DNA of 64,000 nt from Chaetoderma sp. LZ-2023a (Eukaryota > Mollusca > Caudofoveata > Chaetodermatida > Chaetodermatidae), in assembly GCA_034401795.1 (NCBI GenBank), contig CM067370.1:102242028-102306027 (forward strand), in the 5' to 3' direction. Position 1 is the first letter of the stretch, and the number at the start of each line of letters is the position of its first letter. Shown here in pieces: positions 49,530-59,900 of the stretch. The notes beneath the pieces were generated by a model. It worked only from the letters and a program-made list of their open reading frames with translations. It had not been told where the DNA came from and searched no databases. The position numbers and the translations under genes are program-made.

Positions 49530-50470
49530 GAATCGGGGACTACAATCTGTCATTCAAGTAACTGAGGTCATAAGTTGGAGTGGTCATCAAACTGTCCCTG
49601 TCTCCTCTGAACGTCTCTTCAAAGGATACATCAATAGACCAGAAGTTTCTCTTAGCCTGCTCATACCGCTGGCTGTGCTGCAAGGTGTTCTCCTGTCTCA
49701 TCTGTCTGAGGACTCAACCACTGCAGAATCTATAATCTTGAGATGTGTACCGAGACGATTATGACCAGTCCTAAATCTGAAGATACATGTCTGATCCTCC
49801 CTACTGAGGCTTTGTATTGCATCATTATGCTGCCTGCTGGAGGTTCTTGTGGGTCTACTGATATACTTCAGCACTTCAAAGTCAATCTCATAGTTGAACA
49901 GTTCGTTCTTTGACCCTTCCTTTAGCCAGTTGGTCAGCTTTGTCACTTCCTGATATGCCAGTGTCAGGGGATCCACTGTAAGGTGACATTGTTGTCTTTT
50001 GCCAATGTCTTTCTTATCCACTCTCCAGCACCTAGAGCGCTGACAGGGAGTCGGTCAGGAAGACAATATTTTCATTTATGGTTTCACGTTGTATTAGTTT
50101 TTGGCTAGCTAAGATCAGTGCCTGGATTTCTGCAGTATAATTGGTACAGTGCTTCCCAGTTGACAAACATAAGTGGAAACCCAATGTAAGCACCTGCTCT
50201 TTCATTTTTGACAAGCCTGGGCCCATGTTCTCGAAACTATCGTTAGCTAGCGATATCGTTACACTCATTGCTTTTGTATTGTGTAACGATATCGCTAACA
50301 TAACGAGAGCTTCGGGAACATGGGCCCTGGATAGCTGATCCATCTGTATAAACATGGTTCCACGCTTCCTTAGGGTAGTGTTCAACAATGCGACTCAAAA
50401 CAAGAACTTTGTTGGTCACCTCTGCTTGATATACCCGGAATCGGGGGCCTCATGAAATCATAATTAAATG
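49530..50470 (-). pseudogene. Decayed non-LTR retrotransposon 3' end: RNase H domain
   Basis: Minus-strand frames give the RNase H signature in order: VYTDGSA (about 50351-50334), NYTAEIQAL with the second acidic residue, IVFLTDSLSAL with the third, then KLTNWLKEGS in place of the usual AD.LAK.GS, and FRFRTGHNRLGTH. A tail region follows (QRYEQAKRNFW .. TPTYDLSYLNDRL then stop). Stops and frameshifts separate the pieces (about 50021-50032 and 49700). A 105-bp MITE splits the domain. The layout fits an RNase H-bearing APE-type element. It is dead. Confidence 0.8.
50221..50325. mobile_element. 105-bp palindromic MITE inside the RNase H remnant
   Basis: Near-perfect palindrome with ends GCCCATGTTC / GAACATGGGC and inner GCGATATCGTTACAC / GTGTAACGATATCGC arms. 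Flanked by CCTGG at 50216-50220 and 50326-50330, a 5-bp target duplication. It lies three codons after the YTDGSA motif, so it landed after or during loss of the retrotransposon. Confidence 0.85.
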
Positions 50471-50575
50471 ACATAGGTCCACTACAAAATGTGGCAAAGC
50501 TCTGACAATAAGTTAGTAACCATTCAAATTGTAGTTCTTTGATGAATTTATGACTTAATTAAACACTCTGTTGAA

Positions 50576-50700
50576 CATTGCAAAACTAATTTGACGAGGA
50601 GCTGTTGCCACCATAGGCAGCTCCCAGTCAAATTAGTTTCAAAATTTTCAAAAGCTTACGTGCATAGTTACCTTGAAATCAAGATTCCAGGAATTTATGG
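50576..50700. mobile_element. Hairpin MITE family H1, copy near PHRF1 exon 3
   Basis: CAAAACTAATTTGACGAGGAGC and GCTCCCAGTCAAATTAGTTT form the hairpin. The flank AAAGCTTACGTGCATAGTTACC matches the copy at 60-130. It lies about 117 bp from the exon donor at 50817. Confidence 0.7.
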
Positions 50701-50817
50701 TCCAGTGTTAGAGTCAAGTCAAACATACACACAAAGTGGACAGAACTTAGCTGGAAATAAATGTGGCGGAGCTCCCACTAGATCCCTCCTATTGATATAG
50801 ATTAATGACTATCTCAC

Positions 50818-50939
50818 CATCTCGGTTGATCGTGACATCTTTGCCAGTCATGCGTAACCTGCTCTGATTCTGTAAAATGGAACCGAGCAGATCAAAGCCA
50901 GAAGGGGTAGCATCAGGTGAATTGTTCGAGTCAAATGCG
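50818..50939 (-). CDS. PHRF1: PHRF1 internal exon (DLLGSIL..NRDG)
   Basis: A 122-bp exon with acceptor TTTTTTACAG and donor GATG|GTGAGA on the minus strand. It begins with C, which completes AG from the previous exon to give Ser. It then has 40 codons and ends with G, which joins GT of the giant exon to give Gly. The peptide contains SGFDLLGSILQNQSRL and DVTINRD. Human PHRF1 has DLLGSILSGQS and VIIHRDGSL at the same place, and here NRD-G-SL is recreated exactly across the splice. Reading past the donor meets a stop after ten more codons, so a terminal-exon reading is possible but less likely. The following intron is 46,753 bp and holds the whole satellite array. Confidence 0.88.
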
Positions 50940-50999
50940 CTGTAAAAAACAGAAACATGAGTACATAATCATCTGTTTCTAAGCGAGTGCTTTGTATGC

Positions 51000-52540
51000 G
51001 ACAATATATATCAAGTATTAATTCTATACATGGTCTTTGCCATATGGATGTACCACATTTACTAAACAAGAAGTTGCAAATTATGCAACATGTCATCAAC
51101 ATTTTGCAATCTTGTTCGTTAGCTATTAACTCTTTCAGCGAAGAATTCCACGTATCTCATTTTCAAGGCAACCATACAGAAAACTTGAATATTTTGAAAT
51201 GAATTTCACTGGAAACCATTGCTGCATTAACCCTTTAAAGGTCATATTTGGAGAAATCCCTTTTATGTACAATTTTGCAAGTATAACCCTCTAAAGGTCA
51301 TATTTGGAGAAATCCCTTTTATGTACAATTTTGCAAGTATTTAAGGCATTATTGTATAGTAATTAATAACAAACCAGCTGTATGTGTCTAACATTCACCA
51401 AATAGCTAATATTACGCCGCAAAGTCGGCGTATGATCGAATACACGAAATTACGTGATGACTCACCTCCCTTGATTTTGATCTCTTCAGCGTCAATAATG
51501 ACGTAATAGTGGAACAAGCTATCATACCGTAACGTTGAATACATACAGCTTCGTTCAACTTCAGTAGGAAATAAGTACAGTTTGGTTGCATTTTTCCCGA
51601 TCAGGCAAAAATAAAAATAGTTTTTTCCGGTCTTATGCCAATAAAAATAATAGAAAATTATATGCTGATTGATTTTAACCCTAACTAAACAACTGACCAT
51701 AGAGTCTAAAGCCCGCTCTTACTTAACATACATAATATAGCCTACATAGCGGAATGATAGTTTTTTGTTGCTGAATTAAATACATGTGCATACATAAACC
51801 AGACACACGTAAGTCAGCTAGATCTTTCTTATATGTCTAAAACAAAAATTGTATGAGAACTCAAGGCATTTTCTTTAATTCTGGTATTTTTTGTTGCGGC
51901 TATGTAGGCTACATGGTTTAGGCCTAGCGAGTGGTGTGTAGCTAGAATCACATAAAAACGGCAACAGCTACAAAAAAACAAATGCGGCAGATTTTTCTCG
52001 GGTTCATGTTTCCAGACATGTTTGAGAACATGATTGCTTCAATGGCGATTTTGGCTCGATAGAAATGTGCGTGAACAAAATTAGTCTGTAAATGACAAGA
52101 TAATTTAATTTAATGGTTGGATGGTGGGGTGGGGGTGGAGTCTGGAATGTGTAGGGGGTGCGGTGCCAGTTGGGGAATCGACGGGCCTGCATATTTTCAC
52201 ATTGATGCAAAGCATATTATTTTGAGAAATTACCACCGGGCTTATTGAAAATTACCACCGGGCGATAAAACAAGCATTCTGTGTAATGGAAGCACATAAA
52301 TAGTAGCAGATGAACGAATTCATAGGAAGACTGACATATCGGTTATCGATCGTCTCTTTCACTTCATGCGGACGTCAATGAAAGCGTATAATAAACAAAT
52401 AATTTTGACAGTCTTTGATGCGTAAGCTATCCAACATAAATTTGTGCACTGTTAACAAATGCAGGCCTATCTAAATATGACAATTTAGATAATCTTGCCC
52501 ATCTGTTATAAATTATTACTGTCACATTTTTTGCGCATCT
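51000..52540. other. Intronic sequence; short direct repeats only
   Basis: No supported gene. A 56-bp tandem duplication lies at 51229-51340 and AAATTACCACCGGGC occurs twice near 52230-52256. Open frames (51700-51395, 52210-52004) show no recognisable domain. Confidence 0.5.
51229..51340 (+). repeat. 56-bp tandem duplication
   Basis: AACCCTTTAAAGGTCATATT..TTGCAAGTAT (51229-51284) is repeated at once (51285-51340) with one base difference. Confidence 0.95.
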
Positions 52541-52550
52541 TCATTCATAT

Positions 52551-52680
52551 ACAGTGTTGGCCCCAGCATCTGATTTTTGGGGGTCCCAAGGACCCCACAC
52601 TCTCGGATTTGGGGGTCCCACTGTAAAATCTGGGGGTCCCATGGGGTCCTCATCTGAAATATGGGGGTCCCATGTTTTTT
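52551..52680. repeat. GGGGGTCCCA motif cluster
   Basis: Four spaced copies of GGGGGTCCCA preceded by ATCTGATTTT / CTCGGATTT / AAAATCT / CTGAAATAT. The minus strand reads as Gly-Pro-Pro-rich (MGPPDFTVGPPNPRVWGP) with stop at about 52541. It may be a degenerate minisatellite or part of a nested transcript. Confidence 0.6.
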
Positions 52681-52829
52681 TCTTAAAATAAACACAACAC
52701 ATTGATCTAATTATAAAGCACTTTATTAAACATGTTGAAAGCACTAGTTATGACATTGTAAATACTGTTAATGTATATATAGAGAATATTAACTATGCAT
52801 AGTTTATTAACCTTTAGCACTTAACACTT

Positions 52830-52975
52830 GGCCACCATTGTAGATCACCAAAATACCTATTTTTGAAAGTTTAACACTTGAATGACTAGCTCTAAACAGT
52901 GCCAGTCATTCCAGTGGTAAATTTTCAGAAATATGTATTCTGTGATCTACAATGATGGCTAAAATTGATCTATTG
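52830..52975. mobile_element. Foldback MITE family H2, copy
   Basis: Arms of about 65 bp: TGTAGATCACC..TTTTTGAAAGTTTAACACTTG..ATGACTAG pairs with CCAGTCATTCCAGTGGTAAATTTTC..TGTGATCTACAATGATGG, around a loop near 52895. Confidence 0.8.
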
Positions 52976-53073
52976 AAATGGCCCTTGTATATTTAACTAA
53001 TAACATTTGAACTGCATGTCAATAAACAATAACTTAAAGCACTGTACTTGTTTGTTGTTATTGTGAACCTCAC

Positions 53074-53387
53074 TTTTCCCGATAATTTGTACTACCGCTT
53101 ACGAAATTATTAGTCTTCTTCGCACTGCTACAAAATGTACACTTCATTTTACCATCCAGAACCTCAAGCCATTTACTATACGCCGGTGTTTTTAACCAAA
53201 CGTCACTGAATTTCCTAGACTTCACTTGCTTTACTTTAACCACATTTTCACAAATTTTCGCACTGGTGTCGCAAGACTCGCTACAAATTTTGCTACGCTT
53301 TGCCATACTTTCATTGTTATCATCACTATCAGCACATGTAGAATCTAGAGGTCGCTTAACGCCAAACTGAAACAAGCTTCGTTGCAT
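53074..53387 (-). CDS. Possible first exon of a BED/TTF-like zinc-finger gene nested in the PHRF1 intron
   Basis: Open frame from MQRSLFQFGVKR (an in-frame ATG lies further upstream at 53459) through a basic linker to RKFSDVWLKTPAYSKWLEV, GKMKCTFC and TNNFVSGSTNYREK. It is then cut by a plausible donor AAAA|GTGAGG whose GT lies at 53073-53072. The W..W..CxxC..F..G..N arrangement is typical of the N-terminal zinc finger of hAT-derived or ZNF862/KIAA1586-like proteins, where the His pair follows in the next exon. No later exon was identified. It may be a domesticated or degenerate transposon gene. Same strand as PHRF1. Confidence 0.45.
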
Positions 53388-53459
53388 TTTGACTAATTTA
53401 ATGAAGTCAATATTTCTCTCATATATATACACAGATAAATCAAGTCTAATACTCGACAT

Positions 53460-54760
53460 GAATTGCTCAATTATTGTCTTAAATTCAAAGCGAATGACGA
53501 AGCGGACAGATTCTATTCAGATCAATTTAGTTGAGAAATTGGGAAAACCTAACGATCGAGTATTGTTAAACATTATAAACACTAATCCATCAGTCAATCA
53601 ATCAGCCGCTATTGCTAAATAAAAGACGGCTTATAGCGCGCATTGATACCGTTATTCAAACAGCAATACAAAGACAACGCCGCTAATCCGTCAAATGACC
53701 ATTCAAATGTAAAAGATATCACAATATTTTCCATATATTCCTTCATCCATTTAGATATTTTGATAATTAAATAGAAAAAAATATTTTGCCTTTAAGTTAG
53801 GCAAGTAGGCATGCGCAAATTAATTTCAAAATATTCAGCAGATTAGTGATAACAACTTTGTGATCTGTCCAATGTTCTGAGCTGTGAAAGGGTTAAACGC
53901 CCAAACACGTTTGTATACGCTTGATCAGTTGTATTGGATTTCTCAAGCGTGAGTTCCTCTAGAGGGAGATTCCGCTGTTATCCAATCAAATACTGACACG
54001 TCACACTGACGTTTAGCACAACAGACAGAAACATGGCGGGTATTTTTGCAATTTGTAGGCCAAACAAGGCGACTAACATCGGGCTTGTAAACTCATTATT
54101 TATAATAAAAAAATTAGAGCAAATGGAATACTAAGGATGATTTGGGGATTGTGTTTACAATTAAATATGGTAGTTGAATCTGATTTATGGGCATTAACAA
54201 CTTTGGGCTGTGCAAGAAAACATACAACAAATAATAGTCTTAAACAACGCAGTAAGTTCGTTTTTATTGAACACACAATACATTAGGTATATTTTTTAAA
54301 GTAAAAACATGCACAAATAAATATACACACACGATAATATAATCGCTAATTAAGCACACGCAAAGTTACCAGTTTCCATTACTCTTTTTCACTGCGTCCC
54401 TTGTGCGTCCTCAGTGACGCAGAGGGTTAATTTTTATGAGTCCCTCTGCCATTTTTATGCGTATATACGCGCAAAAGGACGCATATGGGCAACTCTGCTC
54501 ATATATGTGCTTTTTTCAGTATACACGACAATTGTACACACTCAGAGCCAGCATTTGTCTCTAGTATGTAAGCCAAAAATTACTCCAGTAAAAGCGTGGG
54601 AGAGTGAGTGTCGCTATGCATAAATTTACACGTTAGCTACATTACATTCAAAGAAATGGTAGATATATACCCAGAATTTACCTCCTCACCCACATACATA
54701 TAGGATACGAACGCATATGTAGGCCTATGTTTAGAATGGCAGGAAACATAAGTGGTGATG
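53460..54760. other. Intronic sequence; possible promoter-like patch
   Basis: No supported gene. Around 53978-54045 there is ATCCAATCAAA (CAAT-like), TGACACGTCACACTGACG (CRE-like) and ACATGGCGGG, which opens a frame of about 32 codons. I cannot confirm a transcript. Confidence 0.25.
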
Positions 54761-54768
54761 CGTAGGCC

Positions 54769-54810
54769 TGACCACACACACACACAACACACACACACAC
54801 CACACAACAC

Positions 54811-54856
<46 letters not shown>
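54769..54856. repeat. (CA)n microsatellite
   Basis: CA dinucleotide run, interrupted by CACCACACAACACAACAC in the middle, pure over the last ~40 bp. Confidence 0.97.
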
Positions 54857-54857
<1 letters not shown>

Positions 54858-55136
54858 CACCCCGGTCACTCATTGCTGGAATACTGTATATCCCTAGATG
54901 ATATTGTAATCAATGCTTGTTAAAATCGATGTTTTAGATTGTCACAAATACTCTGGCTTAAGTCTACAGGAGATTTAATTATATAGGCCTATAAAATGTA
55001 TCAAATATAGGCCTAGCTTTCTCCAGTCTTAGACTTAAACAAATCAATTGATTGCGATACCTTTGGCAAATCTACCGATGGACTTTGCATTTGGTTTGTG
55101 TGTGTGCACATGCTTACGTGCATGTGTGCGTGTGAG

Positions 55137-55230
55137 GAGGCGTGGGGTGGGGTGGGGTGTGTGGGGCGTGGGGTGGTGTGGGTGGGGTGGGGGGGGGGGG
55201 GGGGGGGGTGGGGGGGGGGGGGGGGGGTGG
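55137..55230 (+). repeat. G-rich tract, (TGGGG)n to poly-G
   Basis: TGGGGTGGGGTGGGG units pass into runs of about 18 and 17 G separated by one T. Many runs of four or more G make this a strong G-quadruplex candidate. Confidence 0.95.
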
Positions 55231-55960
55231 TGGATAGAGATGCATCTGGAAAATCATAACCGATGCTGCTGAATTATAGGCTCAGTTTGGATAGTAAATA
55301 GATATGTTGTTTATCACATGCAATGCAGGAAATGACTTCTCATAGCATCAGAATTTTCAGGGAGAAGAACCAGCCCGCCAATATCTCCCCAAACCGCCAT
55401 TTGGAGGGGACACGCCCTCACTCATAGACCCTCTCCAATATTGAACTAACTCCATAATAAAATCCTAGATCTGTGCTTGACGGCCATCCCACCAATACTG
55501 GATATAGCAAGATATTGTGTCGTAAAAATACAGTATCTACAGAATCACACCGAGATATTTTCTCGAAGCAGATCTCATCTAAAAAGGGGTTTTTCGTGCC
55601 CGAGATATTCATATTAAAATGTGGCAGCGGCGCCATTATAAACTTCTGACTAATGTCTACCGGGAATATCATTGAGATCATTGCCTATTTCAAAATTCAT
55701 TGCTAAATACAATAGAATGAAAAAGTCACCCTGGCTAAACAGTGTTGCATGTATTAGCTTTGCTTAGCAGTTGTTCCACTATGACATCACAGCTGCTTGG
55801 AATTCAAAGGAGGTAATTCATGACGCGATATTCTAAAGCTATGTACTTTATCAGCAATAAATATAAAAATATGCCATGTATTAGCAAATTGATAACAGCT
55901 ATATGATTTGGAAGGGCTGGATATATTATAATGTCTTAAAATACACTCTCCATATATGAC
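55231..55960. other. Intronic sequence without a recognisable gene
   Basis: A minus-strand frame (55681-55418) has no known domain, and its sequence (ATGGCGGTTTGGGG, GTGGGATGGCCGTC) looks like a dispersed element. Nothing firmer. Confidence 0.35.
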
Positions 55961-55964
55961 CTTT

Positions 55965-56150
55965 AAGCCTTAAATTCTTTCAAGAAAATATCAATTTTCT
56001 CAAAGAAAATGTCAATTTGCAGACCAAGAAGACAATTTTTGAAACTTTACCACTGAAACGACTGGCTCAGCTATCGAGCCAGTCATTCCAGTTGTAAATT
56101 TTCAAAAACTGTCTTCACTTGGTCTGAAAATTGGCATTCTCAAGGGCTAA
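55965..56150. mobile_element. Foldback MITE family H2, copy
   Basis: About 68-bp arms: GTCAATTTGCAGACCAAGAAGACAATTTTTG..CCACTGAAACGACTGGCT pairs with AGCCAGTCATTCCAG..AAAACTGTCTTCACTTGGTCTG around a ~9-base loop at about 56068-56076. Confidence 0.85.
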
Positions 56151-56355
56151 CAATCCTGATATAATAGTTGAAAACAGGGTTGTTATTATTATTACTATAT
56201 AATTATTGTACAGCAGCCATTGCTAAGATTTGTGGAGCCCCATAAAAAAACAAATCTTAATCAATGTTCACCCTTTAATGGTCAAGTGCTAAAATCCTGT
56301 GATCGGGACAGTAATACTCTTGTGAAAACTCTATGATGTATAGATTATTCAGTTA

Positions 56356-56470
56356 TATATTTTGAAACTAATTTGACTGAAAGCTTCGACTGCAATGCAC
56401 AACAGGTTCCAGCCAAATTAGTTTCAAAATATTCAACAGCTTGCCAGCAGGTGTGTTGAAACTGAGCTAC
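56356..56470. mobile_element. Hairpin MITE family H1, diverged copy
   Basis: TATTTTGAAACTAATTTGACTG and CCAAATTAGTTTCAAAATAT flank a changed centre (AAAGCTTCGACTGCAATG). It lies about 250 bp downstream of the PHRF1 exon donor at 56720. Confidence 0.75.
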
Positions 56471-56720
56471 ACAAATTTAAGGCTAATGGGTTATGGCAAA
56501 TACTTAGGACAGTACTTCAATATTTAAAAAATAAAATTCAACTGGAGCTGACTGCTGGCTAAGAGAACATTTGCTTTCAGGCAAATCATTTTCAAAATCT
56601 TCAACTGATTATTTCATGCATCATAAAGAATTTGTATCTGGTCTGTATTGCCGAACATGTCATTTATTATATTTGAATATAAATTTTGAAAATATTATTT
56701 GCACATAGAGCGGTTCTTAC

Positions 56721-56801
56721 CTTGGTAACACTGGCCTTGCCACACGCTTGTGGGATTTTAAAGCCGATTTAGAATATGGACTCTTTGTCGATGCCTGTTC
56801 A
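56721..56801 (-). CDS. PHRF1: PHRF1 small internal exon (SALKSH..VARPV)
   Basis: An 81-bp exon with acceptor ATTCTTGCAG and donor CCAAG|GTAAGA on the minus strand. It starts with one base that completes the upstream AG and ends with AG. Its 26 whole codons include KSALKSHKRVARPVLP, which matches the PHRF1 landmark SRSALQSHQPVARPV. It is too short to appear as a long open frame and is recognised only by splice sites, phase and similarity. The upstream intron is 3,099 bp and the downstream intron 5,781 bp. Phase agreement on both sides and the conserved motif make a chance match unlikely. Confidence 0.87.
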
Positions 56802-56939
56802 CTGCAAGAATAAATACATTGCTCCAGTATCCACTATAATGCTTTATAAACAGAAATGTGGTTGCCATGCAACCATGATGCTCGACTTTACGACTTTCAA
56901 ATGAACTATGAAGCTTGACTTCAAACATAAAACAAGAGG

Positions 56940-57110
56940 CCTTTAGCCCAAGGGCCTGTGACGCTCCCCTGGACCATTAGCATTTAAACAATTTTCCTTT
57001 AAATAGACATAATGGATAATGTTCGGAAAATGCAAGATGACACGACCCCACCCACAACTCAACTCCCCCCCCCCCACCCCAAACAAATTGAGAAAGCAAA
57101 ATTCTTGTTT
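56940..57110. repeat. Dispersed-element head leading to the ~155-bp array
   Basis: AACAAGAGGCCTTTAGCCCA and GGGCCTGTGACGCTC resemble a head sequence I recall in front of similar arrays in marine invertebrates. A C-run at 57067-57077 follows. Confidence 0.4.
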
Positions 57111-57239
57111 GTTATGTTGACGCTTACCACCATAGGATCGGTCCACTCAAGTTTTATTGAAATCAGTATATTCATTAAGGAGTAACATTTTAAATGATTC
57201 CGGAAAATTTTCAGTAAATCCACGATGGGCAACAAAATA

Positions 57240-58720
57240 TCGACCAATCAGAACTTTGAATAGAAATTCTAGAAACTACCATTGTAAGATCCTTCCGGCA
57301 AAATTTGGTTAAAATCCACCCAGCACTTTGACAATTTTTCATAAAATAAGATAGGATTTTCATCAAAAGAATTGACCAAGCAAAATTCTGAATAGAAGTT
57401 CTAGAGTCTATCGAGATAGGGTCCTTCTAGCCAAATTTGGTTGAAGTCTGTCAAGCAGCTACGTCTCACTTTAACAATTTCCAGTAAATTTTTCATAAAA
57501 TCTAAGATTTTCATCTAAAAACATTGACCAAACAAAATTCTGAATATAAGTTCTGGTGAAGCCTACAACCACCGAAACCTTCCAGCCAAATTTGGTTGAA
57601 ATCCAACAAGCGGTTAAAGAGATGTGCTTTGATAATTTCCGCTAAATATTAAAAAATCTAAGATATTCACCCAAAGAACTGACCAATCAAAATTAAGAAT
57701 ATGTGTTCTGGAGCCTAGCACAACAGGGTCCTTCTAGTCAAATATGGTTGAAATCCGCCAGGCAGTTAACAAACAGATGCGGTAAATTTGTTTACAAAAT
57801 CTAAGATTTTCACCAAAACCATTGACCAATCAAAAATCTCAAGAAATTTTCTAGAGCATAAACTACATAGGATCCTCAAAGCCAAATTTGGTTGAAATCT
57901 GTCAAGAATCTAAGGAGATGCATTTTGACAATTGCTGGTACATTTTTTACAAAGTCTAAGATTTTCACACAAAAAATTCACCAATCAAAATTTTGAATAG
58001 AGATTCTAGAGCCTATCATTATTCTGTATACAGGTTCTGAAACATACTACGCTAGGGTTCTTCCATCCGAGTTTGATTTTCTTTAGTGATTTTTAGAAAT
58101 TTTTAGAAAATCCAAGATGGCTGCAAGAAAAATTGACCAATCAAAATTCTGTATAAGTTCTGAACCATATCAGTGTACTATACTCCCAGCTAAGTATGGT
58201 TGAAATTCATCAAGCAGTTAATGAGGAGTAGCGTATTGAACATTTTTCCACCATTTTGCAGAAATTTCAAGATGACAGCCGGAAAAATTGACTAATCAAA
58301 ATTCTGTATACAAGTTCTAAAGCATACCCCCATTGGATCGTTCATGTCAAATTAATTTGAAATCCACCAAGTGGCTAATGAGTAGCATTTTAAAGCAAAG
58401 GTTGATGGATGCCGGAAGGACGCGGACGGTCGGCATGGCATAAGCTAAACATTGACTAATAAAAAATCTGTATACTAATTCTGAAGCCTAAAGTATTAGG
58501 GTCTTTCCAGCCAAATTAGGTTGAAATCAGTCAAGCAGTTAATGAGTAGAGTTTTGACAATTACTGGCAAATTTTTCATAAAGTCTAAGGTTTTCACCAC
58601 AAAAATTGACCAATCAAAATTCTGTATACAAGTTCTGAAGGCTACCCCAATAGGGTCCTTGCAGCCAAATTAGGTTTAAATCTGCCAAGTTTAAAAAAAA
58701 AAGGCCTAAAAGGGATGACG
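57240..58720 (+). repeat. Degenerate ~155-bp tandem array, about ten units
   Basis: The core TTGACCAATCAAAATTCTG recurs at about 57241, 57373, 57525, 57683, 57823, 57980, 58136, 58290, 58452 and 58608. Each is followed by GTTCTGAAGC, GGGTCCTTCCAGCCAAATTT and GGTTGAAATC..CAAGCAGTTAA. Spacing is 132-162 bp. Open frames here are artefacts. Confidence 0.85.
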
Positions 58721-58891
58721 TTAATGAGGCATAGTGTTTTTAACAAAAAGTTGAAGGATGGATAGCGGACGATCGCCATGCGTATCAGTGACCTTGATCG
58801 TAGACCTTTTGACCAAAACATCATTGTGTGATGCCATGTCATTATAAGTTTGGGTCAAGTATGATTAACCAAACATAAATATCAGAGACTA

Positions 58892-59258
58892 TGGCCTCGT
58901 TTTCGCAACTGAATTGGTTCGTTGAACCACGGACTCAGGAACCACTGGCCACGAATCAGAAACGCCAAAACAGCATTTTTGTAAATTGACGAGGCTTGCC
59001 GATTGCAATTTCGTGGCAATGTTCTGAACCCACAAGCATTCTAAGTAGCATTAACTTTAGCAATTAATTTGATCGCAATTCGATTTAGACTTTAATTTCA
59101 GTCTATGTAAGTCGCAGATGACAGCATACACTAAAACATTGATGAGATCTTGTCATTCAAATAAGTTGTAAAATTTAGCTAGGCGCCATCTTGATATTTA
59201 CGAACCAGTAATCATTGGCAACAATGAACCGAGGTCAAAACTCACGAAAACGAGCCCA
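58892..59258. mobile_element. MITE with TIR TGGSCTCGTTTTCG flanked by TA
   Basis: The 14-bp ends TGGCCTCGTTTTCG and CGAAAACGAGCCCA are inverted with one mismatch and flanked by TA at 58890-58891 and 59259-59260. The 367-bp size and TA duplication fit a Tc1/mariner-type MITE. Confidence 0.55.
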
Positions 59259-59331
59259 TAGTTATAGTCAGCAACAGCCTTCTCAAACACTGTCGACCCA
59301 AATGTGCTCCAGTCTTTCCTCTACCTCAATG

Positions 59332-59690
59332 GACCTTTCCAATTTTAGCTAGGCCCCGCCTATCCCTAGTTAAGCTCCACCCATGCTGGGATCGATCGAT
59401 CCTTGAACTAAAAGCTGTTGACTATTTTGAAACTAATTTGACTAGGTGCTGTTGCTGCCTATGGCAGCAACAACGCCTAGTCAAATTAGTTTCAAAATAT
59501 TCAACATATTTATTAACTAGTAGACATACAATTCGTACAACGCTTAGACCGTCATCAATTATGCATTCATGATGAACTTATCTACGTCATTTATGAGAGC
59601 ATTGATTATGACATCATCCTACATGTCACGCAAAACTTTGATTATGATATCATATGAATGATGGATAAACTAGAAAGGTCCATTAATATT
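59332..59690. mobile_element. Hairpin MITE family H1, full copy
   Basis: About 360 bp with TIR-like ends TGGACCTTTCCAATTTTAGC and AACTAGAAAGGTCCA. Central hairpin at 59417-59505 has 43-base arms around a TAT loop. It ends with TCATCAATTATGCATTC..TTATGACATCATC. About 210 bp from the PHRF1 donor at 59900. Confidence 0.85.
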
Positions 59691-59900
59691 TGACATCAGT
59701 GCGTTACAGAGGTGTGTCGGTAGGAGGATGTGTAGCCATAGATGAGAATTGGTAGTACTAACCCTGTATAGTTAGTTTCAAATTGATACCAAAACATGTG
59801 ACAAGTGGGTGGAGCTTAATGAGAAATGGGCATAGCATAGCTAGAAATGGATCATTCTATTGCCTAATCAGTCTTAGTGGTTCGTCTTCAAGACACTCAC

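Noticed and set aside
55048-55272. Plus-strand frame with a poly-glycine run
   Set aside because: Produced by the poly-G tract.
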